Part shown: positions 1 through 8,126 of the stretch, one piece after another
Position numbering within the stretch: the first letter of the stretch is position 1
How the letters are laid out: each line of letters starts with the position of its first letter
NCBI GenBank assembly: GCA_015059805.1
Contig: SUZO01000023.1
Location: 1-37,441, forward strand
DNA: 37,441 nt
From: Rikenellaceae bacterium
GTDB lineage: Bacteria; Bacteroidota; Bacteroidia; Bacteroidales; Rikenellaceae
Direction: 5' to 3'
Notes under the pieces: generated by a model
The model's input: the letters and a program-made list of their open reading frames with translations, nothing else
Told to the model about the DNA's origin: nothing
The model's database searches: none
Translations under genes and position numbers: made by a program

Positions 1-127
1 CAATGCAAAAGTCAAAGCATTCAGAAATCAGTTTAGGGGTGTAGCCGACATACCTTTCTTTATATTTCGTTTAGCTACTATTTTTGCATGATTTTTTTCG
101 CTCCCCACCGGAATTTACGACAGAGCC
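1..127 (+). mobile_element. 3' end of an ISL3/ISAon1-type insertion sequence (partial)
   Basis: Positions 2-91 encode the C-terminus of a transposase, and the sequence that follows ends at 101-127 in a likely terminal inverted repeat. Read inward from 127 on the minus strand it begins GGCTCTGTCGTAAATTCCGG, the GGCTCT-type end expected for ISL3-family elements. If the element ends at 127, the next bases AAAACTTA (128-135) would be one copy of an 8-bp target duplication. The left end is outside the window, so neither completeness nor the duplication can be tested here. Confidence 0.6.
2..91 (+). pseudogene. transposase C-terminus (cut by window edge)
   Basis: Frame 2 is open from the first base to a TGA at 89-91 and gives 29 residues, including KAFRNQFRGV and FFIFRLATIFA. 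This 'NAKVKAFR..FRGV..IPFFIFRLA' tail resembles the end of ISAon1/ISL3-type DDE transposases common in Bacteroidota. The identification comes from remembered family resemblance plus the IS-like end 10 bp downstream. The catalytic DDE core would lie to the left of the window. The gene is listed as a fragment only because the window cuts it, and it may be intact on the chromosome. Confidence 0.6.
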
Positions 128-320
128 AAAACTTACACCAAACTCTAAATGTGGGGTAGAGTAGATGAAGTCTCCAGAAAGCACAACGATGCAGAACAAA
201 TCCTTGTTCTACACACGCGCAAAGGCGATTTTGTTACCTCTCTGATAGTTACGAAACATTATCCGTTCTTTATACAGCTACAAAAATAGGTAAAAAAATT
301 TTTATATCCAAATTTTTGAA
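128..320. other. intergenic stretch without a supported gene
   Basis: No reading frame of convincing length or composition is present on either strand. The only open stretch is a 24-codon frame starting at ATG 165. The segment becomes AT-rich from about 280 and contains CAAAAATA at 280-288, which on the minus strand would read TATTTTTG and could be a promoter firing toward the IS. That is speculative. Confidence 0.4.
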
Positions 321-345
321 CAAAAAAAAGAGGCATAAAGCCTCT
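321..345 (-). terminator. intrinsic terminator of the yitT-to-SDR run
   Basis: Stem AGAGGC (329-334) pairs with GCCTCT (340-345) around loop ATAAA. On the minus strand the stem is followed by eight T (plus-strand A at 322-329). It lies 34 bp past the stop codon of the short-chain dehydrogenase, so it probably ends the long minus-strand transcript. Confidence 0.75.
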
Positions 346-378
346 AAATATAACATATGTATAATGCCTATATTCGGA

Positions 379-1185
379 TTATTTTTGCCATTTTTTGGTA
401 AAACCGCGCATCCAGCGAAGAACGAACATTGGCAAGTTTTCCAGTAGTGGAATCAGTATTCGCATCCACCAGTCTGGCACAACTGTTCGGCGGTGCTTAA
501 ATAGGCTATTCAATCCACGGCGTGCGCAGAACTTAGGCGTTGAGAGTGCGTGGATATTGAGTCCAATTTTCTGCCACTTTTTGCTCAGCCCATACAGATC
601 TGTAGCGATACCTGCAGGGCAGACAACGGTCACATAGACCCCCTTCTCCTTCACCTCCTTAGCAAAGGCAACAGAGAAGGACTTAAGGTATGCTTTGCTT
701 GCGCTGTAGAGCGAGAGTCCTGGCCACGGCATCCAGATAGAGTAAGACGACATGTTAAGAATATGTCCGCCGCCTCGCTCTGCCATATCTGCTGCAAAGA
801 GTTTACATAGAATGGTATTTGTAACATCGTGCAGTGTAATGGTCTGCTTTATGCGCTCGGTTGGAGTATTGAGAATATCGCAGAAAGAGAACATTCCTGC
901 GTTATTTATTAGCACATCAATAGTATAGCCCTCAGTTTTTGTCCACTCATACAGCTCCTCGGCAGCGGTCATTGTTGCAAGGTCTTTAGCCAGTACAGTG
1001 ACCTTTACCTCCTCCTTCTCGCGAATTTGCTTTGCTACAGCCTCCAGTTGTTCCTTATCGCGGCTGACGATAATAAGGTTATAGCCACGCGCAGCGAGTT
1101 GCTCGGCATAGCATAGTCCGATACCCGATGATGCACCGGTGACAAGGGCAGTATTTGTCCCTCTCTCTACATATCCGCGCTTCAT
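379..1185 (-). CDS. short-chain dehydrogenase, candidate hydroxysteroid dehydrogenase
   Basis: This is a classical NAD(P)-dependent short-chain dehydrogenase of 268 aa. The dinucleotide-binding TGASSGIG is at residues 16-23, NNAG at 94-97, the catalytic Ser at 146/147 and the YxxxK pair at Y160/K164. The C-terminal tail is longer and more basic and aromatic than in minimal SDRs. Its ATG lies one base after the stop of the upstream flavin reductase (TAG-T-ATG), so translation is probably coupled. Because the two preceding genes look like a steroid ene-reductase and a steroid 5-alpha-reductase, I infer a 3-beta- or other hydroxysteroid dehydrogenase that reduces a 3-oxo bile acid or steroid. 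The SDR assignment is firm. The substrate is inferred from context only, and lipid or polyol substrates remain possible. Confidence 0.9.
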   Translation of the reverse strand: MKRGYVERGTNTALVTGASSGIGLCYAEQLAARGYNLIIVSRDKEQLEAVAKQIREKEEVKVTVLAKDLATMTAAEELYEWTKTEGYTIDVLINNAGMFSFCDILNTPTERIKQTITLHDVTNTILCKLFAADMAERGGGHILNMSSYSIWMPWPGLSLYSASKAYLKSFSVAFAKEVKEKGVYVTVVCPAGIATDLYGLSKKWQKIGLNIHALSTPKFCARRGLNSLFKHRRTVVPDWWMRILIPLLENLPMFVLRWMRGFTKKWQK

Positions 1186-1186
1186 A

Positions 1187-2425
1187 CTACTTAATTTTGC
1201 GAAGTTCCTTCCACAATCGCTCTGGAATATGCTCAGTACAGTTGTGGCAGCACATCATCTTATCAGAGTACATGCGGGCGATGCAGTAGTCGCGGTGATC
1301 GCAACCAGCGCGTGTGGTAAAGTCACCCTCGCGGAGCTTATTGATAAAGTATGGGTCGTTAATCAGCGCGCGAGCCATCTGTACCATCTCAAATCCCTCG
1401 TCAAGAACCTTCTCAATACCCTCACGAGAAACAAGACCACCAACATATACAAGTGGACCCTTCAGCTCGGCGCGGAACTTCTTGGCATTCTCAAGGAAGA
1501 AGCACTCCTCAAAGTCGTAATCCTTAATCATCCACTGACCAAAGAGGCTAACGACAATCTTCTGCAGCCACTCGTTCCAACCCATATAGTAGCCCATAGT
1601 CTTTGTAGGGATTCTTCCACGCATAACAGCCATAGGGGCGCGAGAGACAAAGCCAGAGGAGAGAACTATGCCGTGAACGCCGAACTTCTCAATCTCCTTG
1701 GCAATCTCAATGCTCTCAGGCACTTGAATGCCGCTCTTAAATCCATCCTCCATATTGTGCTTTACAAGTACAGCCATATTGCACTTTGCAGCTGCCTCCA
1801 TAACCTCTGTAAGGCACATCTTCATAAAGCGCATACGGTTCTCAAGTGAGCCTCCATACTCGTCACGACGACGGTTGGTCCATGGTGAGAGGAACTGCGA
1901 GATAAGGTATCCGTGACCAGCATGAACCTCTACAGAGTCAAAGCCCGCCTCGTGAGCCGTGTAAACAGCCTTGCCGAAGTCTTTTGCCGTTTGAGCAATC
2001 TCAGCGTGGCTCATACGACGGTGGAAGGTAGGGGAGTAGAGGTTAAAGCCATTAGATGCAGAGACTGGGAATGAGCCTGCGGTAGACCAGTGGGTCATAT
2101 TTCCGCAGTGACCAATCTGAATACCTACTGCAGCACCCTCATTATGCACCGCCTCGGTAATATCGCGCAGCTGTGGCACAATCTCATCGCGTAGCCAGAG
2201 CTGTGAGTTGAACGACACACCGCTACGGTTGATTGACGCATAGGCGAGGGTAGTCATACCCACTCCACCACGAGCAACGCTTGTGTGGTACTCCTTCAAA
2301 TCCTGTGTAGGACCAAAATCCTTACCCATACTCTCAAAGGCAGCCGAGCGGATTACTCGGTTTCTCAGAGTCACAGGTCCCATCTGATATGGGGTAAATA
2401 GCTTTGAATCGTCAAGATTCTTCAT
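1187..2425 (-). CDS. Old-Yellow-Enzyme flavin reductase, candidate 3-oxo-delta4-steroid reductase
   Basis: This is a 412-aa NADH:flavin oxidoreductase of the Old Yellow Enzyme family with an FMN-binding TIM barrel. The family signature HAGHGYLISQFLSPWTNRR starts at residue 168, and the phosphate-binding YVGGLVSREG lies near residue 330. A C-terminal cysteine cluster (CDHRDYC, then CCHNC) resembles the [4Fe-4S]-type region of BaiCD/2,4-dienoyl-CoA reductase-like enzymes. The second FAD/NAD domain of full-length BaiCD is absent, so this is a short form. The gene sits 11 bp after the 5-alpha-reductase and 1 bp before the SDR. In gut Bacteroidales, clusters pairing such a flavin reductase (5-beta-reductase) with a 5-alpha-reductase and a 3-beta-HSDH interconvert 3-oxo bile acids. 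I infer the same class of activity here, while the exact substrate is unknown. Confidence 0.88.
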   Translation of the reverse strand: MKNLDDSKLFTPYQMGPVTLRNRVIRSAAFESMGKDFGPTQDLKEYHTSVARGGVGMTTLAYASINRSGVSFNSQLWLRDEIVPQLRDITEAVHNEGAAVGIQIGHCGNMTHWSTAGSFPVSASNGFNLYSPTFHRRMSHAEIAQTAKDFGKAVYTAHEAGFDSVEVHAGHGYLISQFLSPWTNRRRDEYGGSLENRMRFMKMCLTEVMEAAAKCNMAVLVKHNMEDGFKSGIQVPESIEIAKEIEKFGVHGIVLSSGFVSRAPMAVMRGRIPTKTMGYYMGWNEWLQKIVVSLFGQWMIKDYDFEECFFLENAKKFRAELKGPLVYVGGLVSREGIEKVLDEGFEMVQMARALINDPYFINKLREGDFTTRAGCDHRDYCIARMYSDKMMCCHNCTEHIPERLWKELRKIK

Positions 2426-2436
2426 ATTTAGTAGTT

Positions 2437-3258
2437 TTAATATATAAACGGAATAATGCGCTTTCTGCCAAGCGATGTAAACTCCTCGCCAAACTCAGCT
2501 TCGTATCTCTTATAGAGTGATGCAGCACGTGGACCGAGGTTTGCAAAGGTCCATAGTGCAAAGACAACGCCCGCCCAAGACCAGCTTGCAACAGCAAAAC
2601 CTACCCACTCTGTAAACTCGCCAAAGTAGTTTGCTGATGATACATAGCGGAACATGCCACCCTTAGGGATGTAGTGCTTCGTATCGCCTGGCTTGCGGAG
2701 GTTGCGGATGATGTAGTCCGAGTGGAGGTTGATAACAAAACCTGCTAACCAAATAGCTGCACCGATGTAGATATAAGGCTTGCACATCCAACCATCGTAG
2801 TATCCCTGCTCAGGGGCGAGATAAAATATCCAACCACCCTGCATAAGGGCATTCAGAGTGTTAAAAATTACGCCCATGAGCATAATTCCGCATGGCATCT
2901 TTGAGTTGCCGCGTATAAGCAGTGGAAAGATAAATGAGCGCTGAAAATAGTGGGTCTGAAAGATTAAAAACAGCACCAACGGAGCTACCTCAAAACGTAC
3001 ATCCGAGAGCCACCATAGCACAGTCATAACAATAAAGACTGGGCACTCCATAATTACCCATGCAATGCGGTTTGGGATAGGGAAACCGAACTTCGGGTTA
3101 AAGAGGTAACCGTACCCAGCATCTACAAAGTACAGAGCAATAAATACCACTACGGCAACCACTGCCATAATGATTAGAAAGGTGTTGTATGTTGCAAGCG
3201 TAAACATAACTGCAAAGATATAGAATATCTGGGTTATAAAATGTTCAAAATCGCGCAC
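2437..3258 (-). CDS. membrane steroid 5-alpha-reductase-like protein
   Basis: This is a 273-aa polytopic membrane protein of the 3-oxo-5-alpha-steroid 4-dehydrogenase family. Evidence is QTHYFQRSFIFPLLIRG at 101-117, the C-terminal NADPH/substrate block with IPKGGMFRYVSSANYFGE at 197-214, and the typical ending R-K-R-I-I-P-F. About six to seven hydrophobic segments are visible. The start is a GTG that overlaps the ychF stop by one base (TAGTG), so translation is coupled to ychF. An alternative downstream ATG at residue 18 would cut into the first membrane segment. Enzymes of this family reduce the delta-4 double bond of 3-oxo steroids with NADPH at the membrane. Together with the OYE and SDR genes it forms a candidate pathway to 5-alpha (allo) and 3-hydroxy products. 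Bacterial lipid substrates cannot be excluded. Confidence 0.87.
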   Translation of the reverse strand: MRDFEHFITQIFYIFAVMFTLATYNTFLIIMAVVAVVVFIALYFVDAGYGYLFNPKFGFPIPNRIAWVIMECPVFIVMTVLWWLSDVRFEVAPLVLFLIFQTHYFQRSFIFPLLIRGNSKMPCGIMLMGVIFNTLNALMQGGWIFYLAPEQGYYDGWMCKPYIYIGAAIWLAGFVINLHSDYIIRNLRKPGDTKHYIPKGGMFRYVSSANYFGEFTEWVGFAVASWSWAGVVFALWTFANLGPRAASLYKRYEAEFGEEFTSLGRKRIIPFIY

Positions 3259-4358
3259 TATACATTGAAAAGGAAGTGCATAATGTCGCCATCCTGAACA
3301 ACATACTCCTTACCCTCAATGCCAATCTTACCAACATCGCGGCAAGCCTTCTCAGAGCCAAGAGTAACATAGTCCTCATACTTGATAACCTCTGCGCGGA
3401 TAAATCCCTTCTCAAAGTCTGTGTGGATAGTTCCAGCCGCCTGTGGAGCCTTAGCGCCGCGTACGTATGTCCATGCGCGAGACTCGTCTGCACCTGTTGT
3501 AAAGAAGGTCTCAAGGTTCAGAAGCTTATATGCAGCCTTAATAAGTCGGCTAACACCAGACTCTGTAAGACCCATATCCTCAAGGAACATCTGGCGCTCC
3601 TCATAGCTCTCAAGCTCGGCAATGTCCGCCTCGGTAGCCGCTGCAACGATAAGCATCTCGGCATTCTCATCCTTAATAGCCTCAGCGACAGCCTCGGTAT
3701 ATTTGTTACCAGTAACAGCACTCTTCTCGTCTACATTGCAGAGGTAGAGTACTGGCTTGTCTGTCAGTAGGTTAAGGTCTTGCATAATCTTGCGCTCCTC
3801 CTTGTCAAGCTCAACGGTGCGAGCTGATAGTCCCTGCTCAAGGGCTGCCTTATAGCGGAGAAGAATCTCATACTGACGCTTTGCTGTCTTGTCGCCACCA
3901 GTCTGTGCCTGCTTTGCGACTTTTGCAATACGATTCTCTACAGTCTCAAGGTCCTTAAGCTGAAGCTCGGTATCAATAACGCCCTTATCACGCACTGGGT
4001 CTACGCTACCATCTACGTGGGTGATATTCCCATCCTCAAAACAGCGAAGAACGTGGATAATTGCGTTTGTGTTGCGGATATTTGCAAGGAACTTATTTCC
4101 AAGACCCTCGCCCTTTGATGCACCTTTAACAAGACCTGCAATATCTACAATCTCAATAGTTGTTGGGATTACGCGCTTAGGTTTATCAATCTCTGCAAGG
4201 CGAATAAGACGCTCGTCAGGAACGGTAATAACGCCTACATTTGGCTCAATAGTACAAAAAGGGAAGTTTGCTGACTGTGCTTTAGCGTTTGAAAGACAGT
4301 TGAAAAGTGTTGATTTGCCGACATTTGGCAGTCCGACAATTCCACATTGAAGTGCCAT
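3258..4358 (-). CDS. ychF: YchF/Obg-like ATPase
   Basis: This 366-aa P-loop protein of the Obg-HflX class, YchF branch, has the normal family length. The Walker A GLPNVGKST is at residues 9-17, followed by the switch/Walker B region IEIVDIAGLVKGASKGEGLGN. NVDE stands where GTPases have NKxD, which accounts for the family's ATP preference. A C-terminal TGS domain ends in YVVQDGDIMHFLFNV. It binds ribosomes and is involved in stress responses. It lies 29 bp after miaB and overlaps the 5-alpha-reductase start, so a housekeeping gene heads the steroid-type module. The cysteine-rich insert typical of some homologues was not examined in detail. Confidence 0.97.
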   Translation of the reverse strand: MALQCGIVGLPNVGKSTLFNCLSNAKAQSANFPFCTIEPNVGVITVPDERLIRLAEIDKPKRVIPTTIEIVDIAGLVKGASKGEGLGNKFLANIRNTNAIIHVLRCFEDGNITHVDGSVDPVRDKGVIDTELQLKDLETVENRIAKVAKQAQTGGDKTAKRQYEILLRYKAALEQGLSARTVELDKEERKIMQDLNLLTDKPVLYLCNVDEKSAVTGNKYTEAVAEAIKDENAEMLIVAAATEADIAELESYEERQMFLEDMGLTESGVSRLIKAAYKLLNLETFFTTGADESRAWTYVRGAKAPQAAGTIHTDFEKGFIRAEVIKYEDYVTLGSEKACRDVGKIGIEGKEYVVQDGDIMHFLFNV

Positions 4359-4387
4359 ATTTTCTCTCTTTAATTATTTAATCTCAA

Positions 4388-5734
4388 TTATTTAATCTCC
4401 TCTCCAAATAGGGTGGCTGATGAGCAACCCGTAATTTTTACCGTTACATAGTCGCCAGCCTTATGGCCGCCACGGTCAAAGACAACCATCTTATTCTGCG
4501 ATGTTCTACCACAGAGTTGCTCCTCGCTACGCTTTGACGTACCCTCAACAAGAATCTCGCGCACAAGTCCTACCTCTGCCTGGTTGCTTGCAACGGAGAG
4601 AGAGTTTTGCAGCGCGATAATCTCATTTAGACGGCGAGTCTTCTCCTCGTCTGCAATATCATCAGGGTAGTGACGCGCGGAGAATGTTCCTGGGCGCTCG
4701 GAGTACTTGAACATAAATGCCGATGCATAGCCCACCTCCTGCATTAGTGAGAGGGTCTGCTGGTGATCCTCCAGTGTCTCGCCACAGAAGCCCGCGATAA
4801 GGTCTGTGGTAATTGCGCAATCTGGCATATAACGACGAATAGCCGCCACGCGCTCAAGATACCACTCGCGTGTATATTTGCGGTTCATCTTCTTAAGCAT
4901 CTCATTACTACCACTCTGCGCTGGCAGATGAATAGCTTTGCAGATATTGTCATGGCGAGCCATAACCTCAAGAAGAGCATCTGAAATATCCTTTGGATGC
5001 GATGTGGCAAAACGGACACGAAGCAGTGGCGATATTTGTGCCACCATCTCCATAAGCTCTGGGAAGCCAACCTCGCCACACTTGTATGAGTTTACATTCT
5101 GACCAAGCAGTGTCACTTCGCGGTAACCATTCTCAAATAGTGTGCGAGCCTCAGCAACAATGGTCTGAGGGTCACGGCTACGCTCAATGCCGCGTGTATA
5201 AGGCACTACACAGTAGGCGCAGTAGTTATTACAGCCACGCATGATGGCGATATATGCCGAAACACCGCTCTTATCAAGGCGCACAGGTGCAATTTCAGCA
5301 TATGTCTCCTCCTTTGAAAGCTCTACATTGATACCCTTGTCGCCACTCTCTGCTGTGCGAACAAGCTCTGGTAGTGAGCGGTACGAGTCTGGTCCTGCAA
5401 CAATATCTACACCAGTCTGTGGCTCAATAAGTTGCTCCTTGAGTCGCTCAGCCATGCAGCCAATAATGCCGACAATAAGATTTGGTTTGCGCTTCTTGAG
5501 CTGACGCATTGCGGAGAGTCGTCCCCAGATTCTCTGCTCGGCATTGTCGCGTATTGAACAAGTATTTATCAGAATAATATCAGCCTGGTCAATACTCTCT
5601 GTGTATCGGTAGCCATGTTCCTGCATTATTGAGACAACAATTTCGCTATCTCCTGCATTCATCTGGCAGCCGTATGTCTCTATAAATAGTTTTCTACCCT
5701 CGCCTGTAAGAGGGCGTAGTGAATTTATCTCCAA
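4388..5734 (-). CDS. miaB: tRNA-2-methylthio-N6-dimethylallyladenosine synthase MiaB
   Basis: This 448-aa radical-SAM methylthiotransferase adds the 2-methylthio group to i6A37 in tRNAs reading UNN codons. The N-terminal UPF0004 domain carries the three ligands of the auxiliary 4Fe-4S cluster (C23 in YGCQMN, C59 in NTCS, C93 in IGCMAE). The radical-SAM CxxxCxxC is at C168, C172 and C175 (RGCNNYCAYC). A C-terminal TRAM domain follows (about 380-445). MiaB rather than RimO or MtaB is supported by the YGCQMN and CAYCVVPYTRG context. It lies 11 bp after yitT and 29 bp before ychF in one probable operon. Confidence 0.96.
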   Translation of the reverse strand: MEINSLRPLTGEGRKLFIETYGCQMNAGDSEIVVSIMQEHGYRYTESIDQADIILINTCSIRDNAEQRIWGRLSAMRQLKKRKPNLIVGIIGCMAERLKEQLIEPQTGVDIVAGPDSYRSLPELVRTAESGDKGINVELSKEETYAEIAPVRLDKSGVSAYIAIMRGCNNYCAYCVVPYTRGIERSRDPQTIVAEARTLFENGYREVTLLGQNVNSYKCGEVGFPELMEMVAQISPLLRVRFATSHPKDISDALLEVMARHDNICKAIHLPAQSGSNEMLKKMNRKYTREWYLERVAAIRRYMPDCAITTDLIAGFCGETLEDHQQTLSLMQEVGYASAFMFKYSERPGTFSARHYPDDIADEEKTRRLNEIIALQNSLSVASNQAEVGLVREILVEGTSKRSEEQLCGRTSQNKMVVFDRGGHKAGDYVTVKITGCSSATLFGEEIK

Positions 5735-5745
5735 TGTGTTTGCTT

Positions 5746-6738
5746 TTATATGTTCTGTATATCGTCCTTCGTTGGCAGTGGCTTAAATCCCTCACCAAAG
5801 GTGTCGTATGCATCAGTTACGACAATAAATGCTGTAGGATCTACCTCACGGATGGTACTCTGAACAAGTGGTACATCCTTATTTGGTACAACAAGGAAAA
5901 TCATCTCCTTCTCGTCATCTGAATACATACCGCGAGACTGAATGTATGTTGCTGAGCGGTCAAGGTCCTTAAGAATAAACTCCTTAAGAGTGTCGTTGTG
6001 CTTGTTGAGGATTATAAATATCAACTTGTTGTACGAAGCACCGTTGATAGTGTATGCCAGTACACGAGAGGTGACGTAGATTGTAATAAGTGAGTAGAGC
6101 GATAGTAGCCAACCCTGTGGGTCAGGCTCTCCAGTACCGATACCAAAGCCGATAACCAGTAGACCTGAAAGCACTACAACTGAGTCGGCAATAAGCACTG
6201 CATTTGAAAATCCAATGTGAAAATATTTCTGAATCATCATCGCCACAATATCTGTTCCGCCCGTTGTTGCCTGCTGGCGAACTACAAGACCTACACCTAC
6301 GCCGAGGAATACTGAGCCGATAAATGAGGCGAGCATAAGGTGGTCAGAGAGGTCAAGAATACCGCCGAGCATCTGTGCAGGGTCGAGGTTTCTCAACGCC
6401 TCCTCATTCGGGAAGGATAGACGAGTGATAACGTTCATGCAGCCAGGGGTATAGAGTGCTGCGACGATAGTTCTGCTACCAAACTTACTGCCGAAAATTA
6501 TAAAGGCAAGTATAAGTAGCGGAATATCAAACATATAACCGAATGTACCTACTTGAATGTTCGGGAATATGTTATGCAAGACGATACTTGCTCCATAGAC
6601 ACCTCCAGGAACAATGTTGTAGGGGCTAATGAAATATACATAACCAGCAGCAAGAAGTGTACATCCTAAAAGGATGAAGAACCATGAGCTCCACCACTTG
6701 AGCGAAAAAACGGGTTGGGTTAAAGATTTGATGTCCAT
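5746..6738 (-). CDS. YitT-family membrane protein (DUF161/DUF2179)
   Basis: This is a 330-aa protein with five or so membrane segments in the first 220 residues and a soluble C-terminal DUF2179-type domain (about 245-320, including SRGMYSDDEKEMIFLVVPNKD and TDAYDTFGEGF). The fold and the FGTGEPDPQGWLLSLYSLI region match YitT proteins, whose transport function is still poorly defined. It is the first gene after a good promoter at 6755-6762 and is followed 11 bp later by miaB, so it probably leads the operon that ends with the steroid-type enzymes. No substrate can be read from the sequence. Confidence 0.9.
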   Translation of the reverse strand: MDIKSLTQPVFSLKWWSSWFFILLGCTLLAAGYVYFISPYNIVPGGVYGASIVLHNIFPNIQVGTFGYMFDIPLLILAFIIFGSKFGSRTIVAALYTPGCMNVITRLSFPNEEALRNLDPAQMLGGILDLSDHLMLASFIGSVFLGVGVGLVVRQQATTGGTDIVAMMIQKYFHIGFSNAVLIADSVVVLSGLLVIGFGIGTGEPDPQGWLLSLYSLITIYVTSRVLAYTINGASYNKLIFIILNKHNDTLKEFILKDLDRSATYIQSRGMYSDDEKEMIFLVVPNKDVPLVQSTIREVDPTAFIVVTDAYDTFGEGFKPLPTKDDIQNI

Positions 6739-6754
6739 AATGCACTATTTTGTG

Positions 6755-6788
6755 CAAAGATATAAAATCTTTGCGAAATATTTACAAA
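6755..6788 (-). promoter_or_regulatory. Bacteroidota promoter upstream of yitT
   Basis: On the minus strand TATCTTTG (plus CAAAGATA, 6755-6762) matches the -7 consensus TAnnTTTG. A TTTG lies 22 bp upstream (6785-6788), slightly further than the usual 19-21. The predicted leader is about 12 nt. This is likely the promoter of the yitT-miaB-ychF-5AR-OYE-SDR run. Confidence 0.6.
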
Positions 6789-6791
6789 GTT

Positions 6792-6819
6792 ATGGGGTGA
6801 AATTGCAGTTTCACCCCAT
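6792..6819 (-). terminator. hairpin terminator after the MFS gene
   Basis: An eleven-base perfect stem (ATGGGGTGAAA 6792-6802, TTTCACCCCAT 6809-6819) surrounds a six-base loop, 20 bp past the MFS stop. The following T-richness on the minus strand is modest. It lies just before the yitT promoter and so separates the two transcription units. Confidence 0.6.
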
Positions 6820-6839
6820 CATTTGATATAATTTTATCG

Positions 6840-8045
6840 CTATTTATCCATGTAGTAGGACTCATCAAGCCCCAAAACAAAATCGCGCTTGCCCCAAAAT
6901 GCGATAAATGCAACAATAGCTGCAACGATAGCATTGAGCGCAAAACCGAAGGCGTGGGAGTGATTGTGGACAATGTTGCGCACTAAGTCAATGATAAATG
7001 GGCAGAGAATTATGGCTATATAGTTTGCCGCCATAACTACCGAGAGGGCTTGCGTGGCAAGGTGTGGTGGGGCAATAATTGCCGCCTTGTCATATATTAG
7101 CGGTTGCATAACGCCATAACCTAAGCCTGTAAGTATTATGCCCAGAATAAGCATTGCGGGCGTTTTTGTAGTGGCAAGCATCGCAAGCCCAACAGCCAGA
7201 AGGAGTGAACAGATGGCGTTTGTATAAGAGCGCGTTATAGAGATAATTTTATTCAAAAATAGACCCGGCAACATTATGGCAAGGAAGAAGAGTGAAATAC
7301 TTATACCCGCCAACTCCTGCTTGATGTGATACTTCTCAAACAAGAAGGCTGTGTCAAAGGTTATTACCAACGTTGCATAGGTAATAACGAAGTAGAAGAT
7401 TGTCAGCACTGCAAGATGTCTACGGTTAATGCCACTCTGCTTGTACTGGTCGCTCTGTTGAGGCTCAGGCGCAGCCTTCTCTTTACGAAGTGCAAGGCAT
7501 AGCAATAGCGAGATTCCTGGAAGCAGGTAGACCAAAAAAGAGAGGTGCCAATTTATATCGGCAACATAGCCAGTAAGGGCTGTCGCACCTACAAGGGTGA
7601 GGTTGTTTATTGCTGAGCTATAGCCGAGTTGTCGTACACGGAAGTCACCTGTAAAATACTCCACAACAAGACCCGTAGATAGTGGAATAATCATGCCAGC
7701 TCCAATGCCGAGGATGGAGCTGATTATAATTAACGCACTCATACTTTTGGCTATCAAGCAGGCGGCTCCACAAATAGTGAAAATTGCTAAGCCGGCATAG
7801 AGCATCGGTAGCTTATCTCGCCCAGTAGATAGTCGTCCTGCAACTAATACGAATGGTATAATAAGAAGGCTTGGCAGTGATGTAAGCATCTGAATTTCAA
7901 GGTCAGAAGCCTTTGGGAAGATGTTATTCATGTCGCCCAAAATTGGCGATACTGCAAGACCTGGTAATGAAGTTACTGCCGAGACCGACCAGATGGCAAT
8001 AAGTGTGATAAGGGAGATATATCCCTTTCCTGTATTTACTCTCAT
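6840..8045 (-). CDS. major facilitator superfamily transporter
   Basis: This 401-aa protein has about 12 hydrophobic segments in two halves, split by a short hydrophilic loop near residues 188-207 (KEKAAPEPQQSDQYKQSG). The loop-2-3 motif reads VAGRLSTGRDKLPML, close to the MFS 'GxLaDrxGrr' pattern. It resembles MFS drug/metabolite exporters (YfmO/Bcr-like), but the substrate cannot be told. It is monocistronic by spacing: about 80 bp separates it from the preceding gene and a hairpin terminator follows. A weak -7-like TTACTTTG (minus, 8086-8093) lies 41 bp upstream of the start. Confidence 0.9.
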   Translation of the reverse strand: MRVNTGKGYISLITLIAIWSVSAVTSLPGLAVSPILGDMNNIFPKASDLEIQMLTSLPSLLIIPFVLVAGRLSTGRDKLPMLYAGLAIFTICGAACLIAKSMSALIIISSILGIGAGMIIPLSTGLVVEYFTGDFRVRQLGYSSAINNLTLVGATALTGYVADINWHLSFLVYLLPGISLLLCLALRKEKAAPEPQQSDQYKQSGINRRHLAVLTIFYFVITYATLVITFDTAFLFEKYHIKQELAGISISLFFLAIMLPGLFLNKIISITRSYTNAICSLLLAVGLAMLATTKTPAMLILGIILTGLGYGVMQPLIYDKAAIIAPPHLATQALSVVMAANYIAIILCPFIIDLVRNIVHNHSHAFGFALNAIVAAIVAFIAFWGKRDFVLGLDESYYMDK

Positions 8046-8126
8046 GACGATAACTGTTTTTGACCCTCTTCTGCAAGCGATGTGCCAAAGTAAAGAGGTC
8101 GCTATCGCTGTATTGCCATTTGTGCG

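Noticed and set aside
1139..1849. 236-codon frame on the plus strand opposite the OYE gene
   Set aside because: It is antisense to a clear enzyme with intact motifs and shows no family resemblance.
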